Positions 7,315 through 8,232 of a DNA stretch of 8,232 bases are shown piece after piece; position 1 is the stretch's first letter, and every line of letters begins with the position of its first letter. The notes beneath the pieces are model-generated. The model saw nothing but the letters and a program-made list of their open reading frames with translations, had not been told where the DNA came from and did no database searches. The stretch spans positions 1 to 8,232 of the forward strand of contig JALGVQ010000131.1 of assembly GCA_025774615.1 (NCBI GenBank), in the 5' to 3' direction. The position numbers were made by a program, and so were the translations under genes. This stretch comes from a bacterium. GTDB taxonomy: Bacteria; Blakebacterota; Blakebacteria; Blakebacterales; Blakebacteraceae.

Positions 7315-8232
7315 TTACCTTCCTGCTTCGAGCATCTCAATCAGTTGCGTCCCGTGCGCCGTGACCCGTTCGACACTCTCCTCGATCACCCGCATCGTCG
7401 TTGCGGACGCTCCTCCCGATTCGATATCGACACACTCCCGGATCGCTCCGGCATACCAGTCGCGCCAGAGCCTGATCACCCGCACCTCATCGGCTCTCTC
7501 TCCCCCGCCATCGATCTCCCCGCGGCTCAACGCATACTCGGTATCGAGCCTCCGAAGCGCCGCGCTGGTAACCTCCTCGATGATCGCGATGGCGGTCGCT
7601 CCATCGGCCGAGGTAAGTACGAGGGCGCCCACAAGGGCCGATACCCCCACATTCCGCATCTCTGACGCCGAGACCTTGTCCAGGCGATCGGCGTCGGTGT
7701 GGTAGAAGTAGTCGGTGAAGTGCCAGAGAAGGAGCCCGGGCACATCCGCCCTGAGGAAGGGAACGTGATCGCTTCCTCCTTCGTAGGGATTGGTCTTGAC
7801 CACCCATCGTGAGACCGCTGCCTGGTCGAGGCACCGCGAGAGGATGTAATCGTTGAAGTAGTGCGGTGTAAGCCGATCTTCACTCATCGGTCGCCGGGAC
7901 CCGAACCATTCGGTATGGCTGTCCTCTCCACGGGTCACGATCGCTGAGGGATCAGGCATCTTCTCGATCAGGAACGACCCGCCTGTCAGAGAAGTGTTCT
8001 CCCCCACCATGTCGAGGCTTATACCCCACTTCACGCCTGCCGTTCGTTCGGGATCGTCCTGCAGGTACCGGTTGGTACTGCTGATCTCATCCCCCCAGAT
8101 GAAGGAGATCGAACGCCCGGGCAGCGGCATGCCTGCGGCCACCATCCGCGGCACGGCACAGGCCATCTCCGACTGGGTGGCCACGCCCGAGGCGTTATCG
8201 TTCGCTCCCGGTTCCTGCACATGCGCGCTGAA
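7315..8232 (-). CDS. M28-family zinc metallopeptidase, N terminus cut by window edge
   Basis: Di-zinc exopeptidase of family M28 (aminopeptidase-type fold). 305 residues are visible and the beginning lies beyond the right edge; family members are usually exported, but the signal region is not in view. The frame is open to base 8232. Numbering from the first visible residue, the likely metal ligands are His4 (FSAHVQ), bridging Asp12 in GANDNASG, Glu49 in IWGDEISST, Asp74 in SLDMVGEN and His178 in FYHTDADRLDKV. GGSDHVPF (152-159) is another M28 hallmark, followed by GLLLWHFTD. The usual Glu-Glu pair appears here as Asp48-Glu49. The roughly 115 residues after the last zinc ligand form a mainly helical tail ending in MLEAGR. 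Its TAA (7317-7315) is 9 bases before the amidotransferase start, and it appears to be the upstream gene of a three-gene minus-strand cluster. Family is firm; whether it acts as aminopeptidase, carboxypeptidase or on modified peptides is not determinable. Confidence 0.94.
   Translation of the reverse strand, partial: FSAHVQEPGANDNASGVATQSEMACAVPRMVAAGMPLPGRSISFIWGDEISSTNRYLQDDPERTAGVKWGISLDMVGENTSLTGGSFLIEKMPDPSAIVTRGEDSHTEWFGSRRPMSEDRLTPHYFNDYILSRCLDQAAVSRWVVKTNPYEGGSDHVPFLRADVPGLLLWHFTDYFYHTDADRLDKVSASEMRNVGVSALVGALVLTSADGATAIAIIEEVTSAALRRLDTEYALSRGEIDGGGERADEVRVIRLWRDWYAGAIRECVDIESGGASATTMRVIEESVERVTAHGTQLIEMLEAGR
7318..7324 (-). promoter_or_regulatory. Ribosome binding site at the M28/amidotransferase junction
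   Basis: AGGAAGG on the minus strand lies within the last codons of the peptidase gene. It is 12 bases from the amidotransferase ATG (7305), longer than usual, but only 4 bases from another ATG at 7313. That ATG opens a three-codon frame (Met-Ile-Ser) ending in a TGA at 7304-7302, which overlaps the amidotransferase start codon. Confidence 0.5.

Noticed and set aside
6694-7665. A 323-codon plus-strand open frame spanning the amidotransferase and peptidase genes.
   Set aside because: It crosses two well-supported genes on the other strand and shows no domain or ribosome site.

Overview
The window holds five protein-coding genes packed with little spacing, in a divergent-then-convergent layout. 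I see no RNA gene, insertion sequence, CRISPR array or attachment site. The content suggests a moderately GC-rich Gram-negative bacterium of the FCB type (Gemmatimonadota- or Rhodothermota-like). The reasons are a TonB-dependent receptor with an N-terminal carboxypeptidase-regulatory-like domain, a roughly 1,060-residue secreted Asp-box/VPS10 propeller protein, and an M28 zinc peptidase. No T9SS sorting domain is visible, and purine-rich Shine-Dalgarno sequences precede several genes, which argues against a typical Bacteroidia genome. The phylum assignment is inference.

Layout: a short-chain dehydrogenase/reductase (SDR) on the minus strand runs off the left edge (1-638). A 142-base divergent intergenic region follows, then a TonB-dependent outer-membrane receptor on the plus strand (781-3144). 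A 94-base convergent gap with a strong hairpin separates it from three minus-strand genes. In transcription order these are an M28 metallopeptidase missing its N terminus (8232-7315), an EgtC-like class II glutamine amidotransferase (7305-6481) and a secreted VPS10/BNR-repeat protein (6421-3239). Gaps of 9 and 59 bases make co-transcription of these three plausible.

How the genes may work together: the receptor, the secreted propeller and the peptidase are all envelope or exported proteins suited to capturing or breaking down external organic matter. The amidotransferase and the SDR are predicted cytoplasmic. No gene here fixes a substrate or a shared pathway.

Most notable points: the amidotransferase has Ser (AGC) where its family has the catalytic Cys directly after the initiator Met, while its other family motifs are intact. 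The receptor carries an exact EF-hand-pattern loop in its barrel half. The peptidase/amidotransferase junction has a three-codon mini-ORF whose stop overlaps the next start, inside a perfect palindrome. I found nothing that I can defend as a wholly new system; the window is mostly ordinary genes with a few unusual details.
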